From Paludibacter sp. (GTDB lineage: Bacteria > Bacteroidota > Bacteroidia > Bacteroidales > Paludibacteraceae), in the NCBI GenBank assembly GCA_024710005.1, contig JANJVQ010000022.1:50305-114304 (forward strand): 64,000 nucleotides of DNA, read 5' to 3'. This document shows, in pieces, positions 1-9,149 of the stretch (position 1 is the stretch's first letter; the number at the start of each line of letters is the position of its first letter). The notes below the pieces were generated by a model. The model was not told the origin of the DNA. It saw only the letters and a list, made by a program, of their open reading frames with translations, and searched no databases. The position numbers and the translations under genes were made by a program.

Positions 1-531
1 TACATGTAGCCCGACCCGCTTTGCAGCGGTTTCTAAATGCTCCCACTTTGCGATATTTTTTTTCTGCAGAAAGACCATCTCCCTGATCTCACGGAGAAAG
101 GAAATTGCTTTTTCATTATTCTGCATTTGTGCCGCTTTAAAAGCAATGGAAGGAGGATAAGAAGAATTCAGCGGGTCTTCCAGCCAAACATCACCATCGA
201 TGGGCATATCGTAATAAAGACTTGCCTCATCCCAGTGGCGGGCCACGTCAGAAGGCTGACTGATGCCTCCCCCGTTGTAACTCCAATCGGGCAACAAACC
301 ACCCATTCTGTATTCAATTTCAACGGTGTTGCCATATTCCAGCTTCAGTTTGCGCAACTGTGGCTCTATGCCCCAACACGATGAGCAGATAGGGTCTGTG
401 TAGTAAATAACCTTCACCGGTTTTTTTGTGAAGGTTATTTCATGGTTAACCGCATCCTCCTCCTTATCAGCAGGTATTTCACACATACCTGTTTCCAGGT
501 CGCACAATAAGGGATTATTCTTCTCTGTCAT
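1..531 (-). CDS. DsbA-family / thioredoxin-fold protein (FrnE-like), C-terminus beyond window
   Basis: Manual minus-strand translation from ATG at 531: MTEKNNPLLCDLETGMCEIPADKEEDAVNHEITFTKKPVKVIYYTDPICSSCWGIEPQLRKL; P-x-C-S-S-C-W motif; open to window edge. Confidence 0.75.
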   Translation of the reverse strand, partial: MTEKNNPLLCDLETGMCEIPADKEEDAVNHEITFTKKPVKVIYYTDPICSSCWGIEPQLRKLKLEYGNTVEIEYRMGGLLPDWSYNGGGISQPSDVARHWDEASLYYDMPIDGDVWLEDPLNSSYPPSIAFKAAQMQNNEKAISFLREIREMVFLQKKNIAKWEHLETAAKRVGLHV

Positions 532-544
532 TATGGCTATTTCG

Positions 545-1087
545 TTATGCTTGTTTTACAAATTGCACTTCGCCGGCGATTTTCACTTCATCACTCACCA
601 ACACACCACCGGTTTCTAAGGCTGCATTCCAATTCAGCCCCCAATCCTTACGGTTTATTTTTCCGCTAAAAGAAAATCCAGCTTTTATATTTCCCCAGGG
701 ATCTTTATTGGTTCCGCCAAACTCAACATCAAGCAACACCTCTTTACTTACGCCTTTAATAGTAAGCAATCCTCTGAGTTTATACTCATCGTCGTCCACT
801 TTTTTAAAATCAGTGCTTTCAAAAGTCATTGCCTGATGATTTTCTACATCGAAAAAATCAGCACTTTTAAGGTGGTTATCTCTGTCGGTGTTATTGGTAA
901 AAATTGACGAAGTTTCGATGCTTACTTTAACAGTAGCATTTTTAAAATCTTCATGATCAATTTCGGCGGTAAAGTTTTTAAACTCACCTTTCACATTGCT
1001 AATCATCAAGTGTTTTACTTTGAAGGTAAGTTCACTGTGTGTCGGGTCAAGTACCCATTTTGCTGCGTTATTTTTTACATTTTCCAT
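545..1087 (-). CDS. YceI family protein
   Basis: WVLDPTHSELTFKVKHLMISNVKGEFKNF and C-terminal VSDEVKIAGEVQFVK typical of YceI. Confidence 0.9.
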   Translation of the reverse strand: MENVKNNAAKWVLDPTHSELTFKVKHLMISNVKGEFKNFTAEIDHEDFKNATVKVSIETSSIFTNNTDRDNHLKSADFFDVENHQAMTFESTDFKKVDDDEYKLRGLLTIKGVSKEVLLDVEFGGTNKDPWGNIKAGFSFSGKINRKDWGLNWNAALETGGVLVSDEVKIAGEVQFVKQA

Positions 1088-1175
1088 TTTCTGATTGTTT
1101 TATATTGTTTACGATGCAAAGATACAACCCGACAAAAAGCTGTGGGTAATAGTTTTCAGAAGAAGGGTTGTAATT

Positions 1176-2006
1176 TTACGCAATAAGGTTTTGCATCTCA
1201 TCGCGAAACTCGGATGGTGTTTGCCCCGATTTCTTTTTAAAAACATTGGAAAAGTACGATTTTTCGTTGTAACCCAGCTCAAAACCAATTTCGGAAATGG
1301 ATTTATTTGTGCTGGCGAGCAGATTCTTGGCTTCGGTAAGTTTTCGGGTTTCAATTATCTCCGAAACGCTTTGATTCATTATCTTCTGGCAAATCAGGTT
1401 CAGGTTACGGGATGACATGAATAATTTTTCGGCATAAAATTCAACGCCCAGCGGTCGGCGAAAGTTATCTTCCAAAATTTTCAGAAAGTTTACAAAGGTT
1501 TCGTTTTGTATGATGTTGTTGGTATTGTCATTTTCTGTGAGTTTTTTTCTTTCCGACTCAATCATGATAAACAGAACGCTTAACAGATGCCTTACAATTG
1601 ACAAATCAGGTGTTGCACTTTTCATTTCCTGGTCGATGATTTCGCACATGGCGCTTAACCGGTTGAAACAAGTGTCGGTCTGCAATACCTGATTGGCATT
1701 GTTGTGGAAACTATTGTATAGCTGAAAAATAGTTTCGGAAATAAATTCACTTTTAAAACGCAACACCCACATATCAAAATCACCATGTTGCAATTTGGTA
1801 ACAACCCGGTGCGCTTTCCCCTTTGCGATAAAACTAACCAATGGAGCCTGAACGGTATCAGCTTTAAAATCGATAAAATGTTCCAGCTCGCCCTTTATAC
1901 CCACGATCAACTCTTCAAAATCGTGTATGTGCGGCTCATCAGGCATGGCTGCAATTTCGTTTGCCCTTGCCGCATCAATTCTGAATATGCTAAAGAGTTG
2001 ATTCAT
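1176..2006 (-). CDS. AraC family transcriptional regulator
   Basis: C-terminal SISEIGFELGYNEKSYFSNVFKKKSGQTPSEFR helix-turn-helix; likely start at 2006 (MNQLFSIFRID) rather than the ORF start 2048. Confidence 0.88.
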   Translation of the reverse strand: MNQLFSIFRIDAARANEIAAMPDEPHIHDFEELIVGIKGELEHFIDFKADTVQAPLVSFIAKGKAHRVVTKLQHGDFDMWVLRFKSEFISETIFQLYNSFHNNANQVLQTDTCFNRLSAMCEIIDQEMKSATPDLSIVRHLLSVLFIMIESERKKLTENDNTNNIIQNETFVNFLKILEDNFRRPLGVEFYAEKLFMSSRNLNLICQKIMNQSVSEIIETRKLTEAKNLLASTNKSISEIGFELGYNEKSYFSNVFKKKSGQTPSEFRDEMQNLIA

Positions 2007-2392
2007 GAATATGAAGTATAGAAGTAATTTAGTTACATTTACTAACATCAGCAGATTCGGAATTGTTTAAATTTTTCTGTTAGATGCATAACTTTTCGAG
2101 TATGTTATTTAGTGCACCGTGAGAAACAGAATAACTTATCCCAGAAAACAGAGATTTAATCACATTCGTTAGCAGTGATAAAAACAATTTAACCGCGCCA
2201 AACAGATGTTGTTATAATTATTTACCATCGGGCATTTCAGCTTTAGAACTGACATCCAAAAATTTAGAATACAAAACAGAATTAGAAGCTGTTACAGACA
2301 AAACAGGACTTGAGTTCAGCGAGAACAGTATCTTGTTAACGATAAAACAGGACTTTGCTGAAGATAGAACACCATCTATCTGAAAATAGATG

Positions 2393-2458
2393 GGCATCTA
2401 ATGTCAACAAGTTAGGCATCTACCGTCAACGAGATGGACATCTCCGTTAGGATGTTGA
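2393..2458. repeat. 22-bp imperfect tandem repeat, 3 units
   Basis: ggcatctaatgtcaacaagtta / ggcatctaccgtcaacgagatg / gacatctccgttaggatgttga. Confidence 0.65.
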
Positions 2459-2482
2459 TTTTTCTGATTCTGGGAGCACTTA

Positions 2483-3637
2483 CTATGTAACATTAACCGG
2501 CAACGTAAATATAATCTCACTTCCTTTCCCCAACTCAGTTTTTATATGAATTTCGCCACCGTGTTTCTCGACAAATCTTTTGCAAAGCAACAAACCAAAT
2601 CCGGTACCTTTTTCGTTGGCTGTTCCCCGGGTTGAATGCATTTGTGTTGTATCAAATAGTTTGGATAAAACCTCGGGTGCGATGCCAACACCATTATCAG
2701 AAACTGTTATACTAACATCAGCATGGTTTTGTTCTGCATAAATATTGATATTTCCACCCTCAGCGGTGAATTTCAGGGCATTCGAAATCAGGTTGCGCAA
2801 AATAGTATTCAACATATCAATATCGGCAAACACCTTAATCTTTTCTGTTACAGCATTATTAATTGTTATGTTCTTTTCAGCGGCATTTGGAATGAATAAT
2901 TTCACAAGCTCATCGCAACATAATTTTAAATTAATTTCTTGGGGATCAAATGGCAATGCACCCGATTGCGACCGAGTCCACAACAAAATGTCTTCCAACA
3001 AATTAAATGCGTTAATGGCAGAACTGTTCACTGCTGTTATCAGTTTTTCAATCATATCCATATCATACTGACGGAGATCGTTTACCAATAAATCCAAACA
3101 GCCCAGTATCGAATTAAAAGGACTTCTTAAATCATGTGCAAGGATTGACATTAACGTGTCTTTATTGGCGTTTAATCTTTGAAGCTCTGCATTTTTAAGT
3201 TTTATATCTTCTTCAGTCTGCTTACGGGCGGTAATATCATCAATAATCCCGGTCCAAATAATATCCCGATTTTCAAGTATGCGGGGAGTTGATTTAAATT
3301 GTACCCAAATAATGCTACCATTAATTAAAAAACGGCCTTCCCACACAAAAGGCGTTTTTTTCAAATTAGCTTCTACATTTAATCTTGCAAATTCAGCCTT
3401 ATCAGATTCAAAGATTAAAGTACTAATAATGCCGGGGTTCCTTAAATAAAGAGATTTGTCCAACTGAAGTATTTCACAGAAGCGATCATTTACATATTCG
3501 ACGATGTATGGTGTGTCATGTGAACCAACCCATTTATCTTCAATCAAAGACACATCATGATAAACCCGCAACCGGTATACTCCGGATGGCAGTGTATTTG
3601 CTAAATCATCGTATAATCCATGTTCCAGTTTATGCAT
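2483..3637 (-). CDS. PAS domain-containing sensor histidine kinase
   Basis: LAHDLRSPFNSILG H-box, N/G boxes (LISNALKFTAEGG, VSDNGVGI, GTGFGLLLCKRFVEKHGG). Confidence 0.92.
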   Translation of the reverse strand: MHKLEHGLYDDLANTLPSGVYRLRVYHDVSLIEDKWVGSHDTPYIVEYVNDRFCEILQLDKSLYLRNPGIISTLIFESDKAEFARLNVEANLKKTPFVWEGRFLINGSIIWVQFKSTPRILENRDIIWTGIIDDITARKQTEEDIKLKNAELQRLNANKDTLMSILAHDLRSPFNSILGCLDLLVNDLRQYDMDMIEKLITAVNSSAINAFNLLEDILLWTRSQSGALPFDPQEINLKLCCDELVKLFIPNAAEKNITINNAVTEKIKVFADIDMLNTILRNLISNALKFTAEGGNINIYAEQNHADVSITVSDNGVGIAPEVLSKLFDTTQMHSTRGTANEKGTGFGLLLCKRFVEKHGGEIHIKTELGKGSEIIFTLPVNVT

Positions 3638-3891
3638 TGTTGTGATTTGTTTTCAGGCTTATACATTATCCTTTAATTTTATTCTCTGCATTAGAGATTT
3701 CGGCTTACAAACTTAAAAATAAAATCTGATATGATTAATTCATGCAGGATATTTTTTCAAAAAGTTCTTTATCACAAAAAATAATCAACCGTAAATGCAT
3801 TTTACGCCCTACTACTTTGCGTTTTATGTAGGGCAGTTTTCAAAAAAGTGCCCTACACTTTGGTCCACAAATAAACAATGTACTGTTTTCA

Positions 3892-4023
3892 CATCAACGA
3901 TGTACTGATTATACATCGCTGATGTACCGATTATACAAGCCCGATGTAAGAACCGTACATCACCGATGTAATTGTTTTGCATCGCCGATGTAAATGTTGT
4001 ACATGGCTGATGTAATTTTTCAG
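3892..4023. repeat. 22-bp tandem repeat, 6 units with CATC-N3-GATG core
   Basis: catcaacgatgtactgattata / catcgctgatgtaccgattata / caagcccgatgtaagaaccgta / catcaccgatgtaattgttttg / catcgccgatgtaaatgttgta / catggctgatgtaatttttcag. Confidence 0.9.
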
Positions 4024-4111
4024 ATGCTCTGCATAACGCTAAATTTTGCAAGCAAGTTTACCGGATATTAATGTTCGCTACCTACGGAAGCTTTTCCAAG
4101 AAATACAGCTT

Positions 4112-4157
4112 CACTATTCGTTTTCCGCTTTCCATTTTCCGCTCTCCGCTAACCAAC
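4112..4157 (-). repeat. Heptamer (7-bp) drifting tandem array at stop codon of RecD-like gene
   Basis: cactatt cgttttc cgctttc cattttc cgctctc cgctaac, 7-bp phased. Confidence 0.8.
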
Positions 4158-5543
4158 GTAATTCACCAAAAATACGTTTTCCGTAGCCCTCGTCAGTGCC
4201 GTGTACAGCCAACGATAATAATTGCGGTCGATTTCGGCATCGGGCATCATACCCATATCAATAAAGACTTTCTTCCACTGACCGCCCTGGGCTTTGTGGC
4301 AGGTGACTGCGTAGGCGAATTTTACCTGCAAGGCATTCAGGAATTCGTTTTCGAACATCTGTTTGTAGCGTTCGCGTTTGTTTTTGATGTCGGCATAATC
4401 TTCGGCAACGGCTTCGAAGAGTTTGCGACTCAGTTCGGCAGCTTGTGCAGGTGATTCGGATTGCAGACTTTCGAGCCATACCCGGGCATCGATTTCCCAG
4501 TCGAAATCAAGTGAACGCAGCGTGAGGTCGACAAACCGGAATCCATACATTTCCCTGAATTTGCGGATGCGGACCACTTCCACGATGTCTCCGTTGGCTA
4601 TAAAGTCAATTTCTTTATAAGGCTTATTCCAAAAATAGTTGTTACGCGTAATCATCAACAAGTCACCGTTCGAAATCTCTTCTTCCCGCATCATCACCCT
4701 TCCCCGGATACCATTGTTATACATATTGGCTTTTTTGTTAGAACGGGTAATCACGATGGTATCCTCCACTCCCACGCCGTCGTATGACTGTTGCACTTCG
4801 TCCACCAAATCCATTCCGCTCAACGCCTTAATATCCGTGAATTTTGATAATTTCAGCCTGGGCATAGCCGATGTTAATTCGTCTTCCAGGGCTTTTCTCA
4901 ACAGGGTGGCATTATACAGGATGCCGCTTTCTAAGGCTTGTCGCACCACCTGCGTGAGGGTGAACTCCGTAATTTTCAGTCCGTAACCCTCCAGCTTGTT
5001 TTTATCGAGCGCCGGACTGCTTTCCTGCATCACCGGAGGAAGCTGAGCCGTATCGCCGAGCAACAGCAGACTGCAATCAGCGCCATTATAGACAAAACGA
5101 ATCAGGTCATCGAGCAGAAAGCCCGTACCAAATTCGGTGTCACCACCCGTGTTGGAAATCATGGACGCTTCATCGACAATGAAAAGGGTGTTGGTATGCA
5201 GGTTATCGGCCAACTGAAATTCGCTTTCAGCCATGGATTTCTGCCGGTATATCTTCTTGTGGATAGTGAAGGCCGGAAAGCCGGCATAACTGCTCAGCAC
5301 CTTGGCAGCACGGCCGGTCGGCGCCAACAGCACCGTTTTCTGTTGTAGCTTGTGCAGCGAACGCACTAAGGCGCTCACAACGGAGGTCTTACCTGTTCCG
5401 GCATAACCCTTCAACAGAAAAGCTTTCTCCACAGCCGGGTCGGTCATGAAACCGCCCAACAGCCTGATCAACTCATGTTGCTGCTCCGTGGGTTCAAACG
5501 GAAGCTCCTTCGTGATAATATCGTACAAATAATTACCTAACAT
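4149..5543 (-). CDS. ATP-dependent RecD-like DNA helicase (AAA/UvrD_C_2)
   Basis: Walker A GYAGTGKTS, DEASMI, C-terminal FAYAVTCHKAQGGQWKKVFID; start MLGNYLYDII at 5543. Confidence 0.9.
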   Translation of the reverse strand: MLGNYLYDIITKELPFEPTEQQHELIRLLGGFMTDPAVEKAFLLKGYAGTGKTSVVSALVRSLHKLQQKTVLLAPTGRAAKVLSSYAGFPAFTIHKKIYRQKSMAESEFQLADNLHTNTLFIVDEASMISNTGGDTEFGTGFLLDDLIRFVYNGADCSLLLLGDTAQLPPVMQESSPALDKNKLEGYGLKITEFTLTQVVRQALESGILYNATLLRKALEDELTSAMPRLKLSKFTDIKALSGMDLVDEVQQSYDGVGVEDTIVITRSNKKANMYNNGIRGRVMMREEEISNGDLLMITRNNYFWNKPYKEIDFIANGDIVEVVRIRKFREMYGFRFVDLTLRSLDFDWEIDARVWLESLQSESPAQAAELSRKLFEAVAEDYADIKNKRERYKQMFENEFLNALQVKFAYAVTCHKAQGGQWKKVFIDMGMMPDAEIDRNYYRWLYTALTRATENVFLVNYVG

Positions 5544-5547
5544 CGTA

Positions 5548-5555
5548 CAAAAGTA
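5548..5555 (-). promoter_or_regulatory. Bacteroidetes -7 box (TACTTTTG) for RecD-like gene
   Basis: CAAAAGTA on plus strand, 4 nt from ATG. Confidence 0.45.
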
Positions 5556-5599
5556 TAAAAAATATCGTTTTGATAATTGGTAAACCAATTTATTTGGGT

Positions 5600-5607
5600 T
5601 ATCTTTG
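5600..5607 (+). promoter_or_regulatory. Bacteroidetes -7 box (TATCTTTG) upstream of kduI
   Basis: Consensus TAnnTTTG. Confidence 0.6.
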
Positions 5608-5616
5608 CGATTGAAT

Positions 5617-5684
5617 CGTCAGACGCCGGACGCCGGACATCAGACGCCGGACGACTGGAGACTGGTGACTGGAGACTGGAGACA
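5617..5684 (+). repeat. Heptamer array (GACGCCG/GGAGACT type) in kduI 5' leader
   Basis: cagacgccggacgccggacatcagacgccggacgactggagactggtgactggagactggagac. Confidence 0.8.
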
Positions 5685-5698
5685 TTAAAAGAAAAAAT

Positions 5699-6541
5699 AT
5701 GAAAACAAATTATGAAGTTCGTTATGCTTCCCACCCGGAAGATGCAAAACATTACGACACAGCTCGTTTACGTAAAGAACATTTAATCGAGACATTATTC
5801 GCGGCTGATGAGGTGAATATGGTGTATACCCTGTACGACCGTTTGGTTGTAGGTGGCGCCATGCCGGTTAAAGAAGCATTGAAACTCGAATCTATCGACC
5901 CGTTGAAATCTGATTTTTTCCTATCGAGAAGAGAGTTGGGCATGTTCAACGTGGGTGGAGCAGGTAAGGTTGTAGTTGAAGGAGAGGTATTTGAACTGGG
6001 TTATAAAGAGGCGCTTTATGTTGGCGCAAGCAACCGCAACGTGGTTTTCGAAAGTGTGGATGCTGCTAATCCGGCCAAATTTTATTTCAACTCGGCACCG
6101 GCACACCGCAACTACCCCGACCGCAAAATCACCAAGGCAGATGCCATCGTGATGGAGCTGGGCTCTTTAGAGACCGCCAACCACCGCAACATCAACAAGA
6201 TGATGGTTCGCGAGGTAGTAGAAACCTGTCAGCTGCAAATGGGCATGACCGAACTGAAAACCGGTAGCGTTTGGAACACCATGCCGGCACATACGCACAG
6301 TCGCCGCATGGAAGCATATTTCTATTTCGAAGTGCCGGAAGGTGAAGTGGTATGCCACTTTATGGGCGAACCCACCGAAACCCGCCATATCTGGATGCAG
6401 GGCGACCAGGCCGTGATTTCTCCCGAATGGTCGATTCACTCCGCAGCAGCTACCAGCAACTACACCTTTATATGGGGTATGGCCGGTGAGAATTTGGATT
6501 ATAGCGATCAGGATTTCAGGAAACATACGGAGTTAAGATAA
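5699..6541 (+). CDS. kduI: 5-dehydro-4-deoxy-D-glucuronate isomerase
   Basis: KduI signatures: NTMPAHTHSRRMEAYFYFEVP, GEPTETRHIWM, SPEWSIHSAAATSNYTFIWGMAGEN. Confidence 0.95.
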   Translation: MKTNYEVRYASHPEDAKHYDTARLRKEHLIETLFAADEVNMVYTLYDRLVVGGAMPVKEALKLESIDPLKSDFFLSRRELGMFNVGGAGKVVVEGEVFELGYKEALYVGASNRNVVFESVDAANPAKFYFNSAPAHRNYPDRKITKADAIVMELGSLETANHRNINKMMVREVVETCQLQMGMTELKTGSVWNTMPAHTHSRRMEAYFYFEVPEGEVVCHFMGEPTETRHIWMQGDQAVISPEWSIHSAAATSNYTFIWGMAGENLDYSDQDFRKHTELR

Positions 6542-6615
6542 TAACAGACACCAGACACCAGACACCAGACGCCAGACGCCAGACGCCAGAAGACTGGAGA
6601 CCGGAGACTGGAGAC
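6539..6615 (+). repeat. Heptamer array between kduI stop and kduD
   Basis: taacagacaccagacaccagacaccagacgccagacgccagacgccagaagactggagaccggagactggagac. Confidence 0.85.
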
Positions 6616-6630
6616 ATAAATAAAAAAAAC

Positions 6631-7410
6631 ATGAAACAATTTGATTTAACAGGAAAAATCGCCATGGTAACCGGGGCATCTTATGGCATCGGGTACGCGT
6701 TGGCAACCGCATTTGCAAAGGCAGGTGCTAAAATAGTTTTCAACGACATCAACCAGGAAATGGTTGACAAAGGACTGGCTGCTTACAAGGCGGATGGTAT
6801 CGAAGCATACGGTTACGTGTGTGATGTTACCGACGAAGATGGCGTGTATGCCACTATTGCTAAAATCAAAGAAGAAGTGGGCATTATCGATATCCTGGTA
6901 AACAATGCCGGTATCATCAAACGTATCCCCGCCATCGAAATGTCGGCGAAAGATTTCCGTCAGGTTATCGACATCGACCTGAACGGTCCGTTTATCGTAT
7001 CGAAAGCCGTTGCACCAGGCATGATCGAAAAGGGAGGCGGTAAAATCATCAACATCTGCTCCATGATGAGTGAACTGGGACGTGAAACCGTTTCGGCTTA
7101 TGCATCAGCCAAAGGTGGTTTGAAAATGCTGACCAAGAACTTAGCCTGCGAATGGGCTGAATACAACATCCAGGTAAACGGCATTGGTCCGGGTTATATT
7201 GCAACGCCACAGACAGCGCCTTTGCGCGAACCGGGACATCCATTTAACGACTTCATCATAGGAAGAACACCGGCTGCACGCTGGGGAACACCTGAAGATT
7301 TGCAGGGACCGGCTGTGTTCTTAGCTTCACCGGCATCCGACTTCGTAAACGGTCATATTTTGTATGTTGATGGAGGAATCCTGGCTTATATCGGCAAGCA
7401 ACCGAAATAA
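6631..7410 (+). CDS. kduD: SDR family 2-deoxy-D-gluconate 3-dehydrogenase / gluconate 5-dehydrogenase
   Basis: TGASYGIG, NNAG, YASAKGG motifs; adjacent to kduI. Confidence 0.88.
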   Translation: MKQFDLTGKIAMVTGASYGIGYALATAFAKAGAKIVFNDINQEMVDKGLAAYKADGIEAYGYVCDVTDEDGVYATIAKIKEEVGIIDILVNNAGIIKRIPAIEMSAKDFRQVIDIDLNGPFIVSKAVAPGMIEKGGGKIINICSMMSELGRETVSAYASAKGGLKMLTKNLACEWAEYNIQVNGIGPGYIATPQTAPLREPGHPFNDFIIGRTPAARWGTPEDLQGPAVFLASPASDFVNGHILYVDGGILAYIGKQPK

Positions 7411-7516
7411 GTATTTCAATTTGAACCAGATGTATCTGGAACTTCATGATAGTTTTAAAAAAAACTAAAAAACAGTTTTTATAAAAAACGAGTTCGGTTC
7501 ATTCCCTGTAAAATGT

Positions 7517-7524
7517 TATATTTG
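7517..7524 (+). promoter_or_regulatory. -7 box TATATTTG inside palindrome CATTCCCTG-N16-CAGGGAATG (7500-7533)
   Basis: Sequence read; palindrome arms flank the -7 box. Confidence 0.5.
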
Positions 7525-7656
7525 CAGGGAATGAGTTTTTAAGGGATCAGATTCCTTATTATAATCGTAACAACAGGTAACTATAATTAGATAACATTAC
7601 CCATTATTTGCAGAATTAATTTATTTCGCAATAAACTAATTTTAAGCATAGTGACA

Positions 7657-7914
7657 AAACCTTATTTTATAAACCTTATTTTCTTACTAAAACAACCTTA
7701 GTAGGGAAAAATAATAATTATGACTACCTCTCTTACCTTATTACCTTATTTAATTTAATAAGGTTAAATAAGGTTTAGGATAATGTGACAATCATTTGCT
7801 ACTAAGGTTGTTTTAGTAAGAAAATAAGGTTAAAAATAAGGTTGAGATAACAAAATCAATATTTATTTCTACTAAGGTTGTTTTAGTAAGAAAATAAGGT
7901 TAAAAATAAGGTTG
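7657..7914. repeat. 46-bp direct repeat (7799-7844, 7869-7914) plus inverted copy (about 7661-7704)
   Basis: ctactaaggttgttttagtaagaaaataaggttaaaaataaggttg twice; reverse-complement core at 7681-7704. Confidence 0.85.
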
Positions 7915-7989
7915 GGATTCTGCAGTTTCCTGATCAACATAATAATTGCAAAACATAATTCAACATAGTATTCATTAAATTTTTATAGC

Positions 7990-9120
7990 ATGAAAAAAAA
8001 CAAAATCAGTATCCTTATTTTAATGTTAGCAACAGCAGTTTCCGGCTTTGCGCAGACAACCATTGAAATCGTCAATCAGTATCCATTCGACAGAGCAGAT
8101 GAAATCGTTGAAATTGCAGCATCCGAACTGGGTGGACTTTCAGGCACCAATTATGTGCTTACCGATGAAAATGGTCTGGAAATCCCCTATCAATTGATTT
8201 ATAACGGTACTGAAAGTGTTCAGGCTTTGCTGTTTCCGGCAACGGTTAAAACAGGAACCAAAGTGGCTTACACATTAAACGAAGGCACCCCAAAAGCAGT
8301 AAAAGCCAAAACTTCAGCACGCTTTGTTCCGGAAAGAAAAGATGACTTCGCATGGGAAAACGACATTGCCGCCTATCGCATGTACGGTCCGGCGCTTGCC
8401 GCTGAAAACCCATCCAATGGTATCGACCTGTGGTTGAAAAGAACTGAAGAACTGGTTGTGGATAGTTTCTACAGAGGTGAACTGAAATACGGCAAATCGT
8501 ATCACGAAGATCACGGTCAGGGACTTGATTGCTACAAAGTAGGTAATACCCTGGGTGCCGGTGGTGTTGCTCCGTATGTAAACGGTGAGTTGCTGGTCGG
8601 CAAACATTTCGACACCTATAAAGTACTGGATAACGGTCCACTTCGCTCCAGCTTTACACTTACCTATAACGAGGTTGATATCAACGGAAAGAAATACAAA
8701 AAGGAAGTCACCATCCACACCGATGCGGGAACCGTGATGAACAAAGCTGTGGTCAAACTGACCGGAGAGAAACAGCCTATGCAACTGGCAGCGGGCATTA
8801 CCCTGCACGATGGCAAAGGTTCTCTACAAAAAGGTACCGGACTGATTGTGTATGGTGAAAACGCTATTGCCGACAAAGATCAAAAAAACGTGGGAAAAAA
8901 TTATGTAGGCGTTGTGTTGCCGGACAAAGAAGACCTTTATAAAATTCAGAACCTGCATGCCCTGCTGATGAAAAATTACGTGCCAGGAGAAGAATTTACC
9001 TATTACTTTGGCGGAGGCTGGAGCCAATGGAAGTTCCCGACCCAGAAAGAATGGCTTGCCGCCGTACAACAATTCTCCAAACAAGTAAAATACCCGTTGA
9101 CAGTTAGGATAGTTAAATAA
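7990..9120 (+). CDS. Secreted DUF4861-like protein (pectin-utilisation associated)
   Basis: Signal peptide MKKNKISILILMLATAVSGFAQ; similarity by eye to DUF4861; next to kduI/kduD. Confidence 0.6.
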   Translation: MKKNKISILILMLATAVSGFAQTTIEIVNQYPFDRADEIVEIAASELGGLSGTNYVLTDENGLEIPYQLIYNGTESVQALLFPATVKTGTKVAYTLNEGTPKAVKAKTSARFVPERKDDFAWENDIAAYRMYGPALAAENPSNGIDLWLKRTEELVVDSFYRGELKYGKSYHEDHGQGLDCYKVGNTLGAGGVAPYVNGELLVGKHFDTYKVLDNGPLRSSFTLTYNEVDINGKKYKKEVTIHTDAGTVMNKAVVKLTGEKQPMQLAAGITLHDGKGSLQKGTGLIVYGENAIADKDQKNVGKNYVGVVLPDKEDLYKIQNLHALLMKNYVPGEEFTYYFGGGWSQWKFPTQKEWLAAVQQFSKQVKYPLTVRIVK

Positions 9121-9146
9121 AAGCGGAAAGCGGAAAGCGGAAAATT
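9121..9146 (+). repeat. Heptamer array directly after stop codon
   Basis: aagcggaaagcggaaagcggaaaa. Confidence 0.8.
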
Positions 9147-9149
9147 AAG

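Noticed and set aside
3892-4023. CRISPR array
   Set aside because: Units are contiguous 22-mers without constant-length unique spacers, and there are no cas genes nearby.
3824-4051. 75-aa minus-strand ORF over the 22-bp repeats
   Set aside because: It is open mainly because the repeats lack stops; the period is not a multiple of three and there is no supporting start context.
8246-9084. Several antisense ORFs within the DUF4861-like gene
   Set aside because: They overlap a clear secreted-protein CDS and show no domain-like features.
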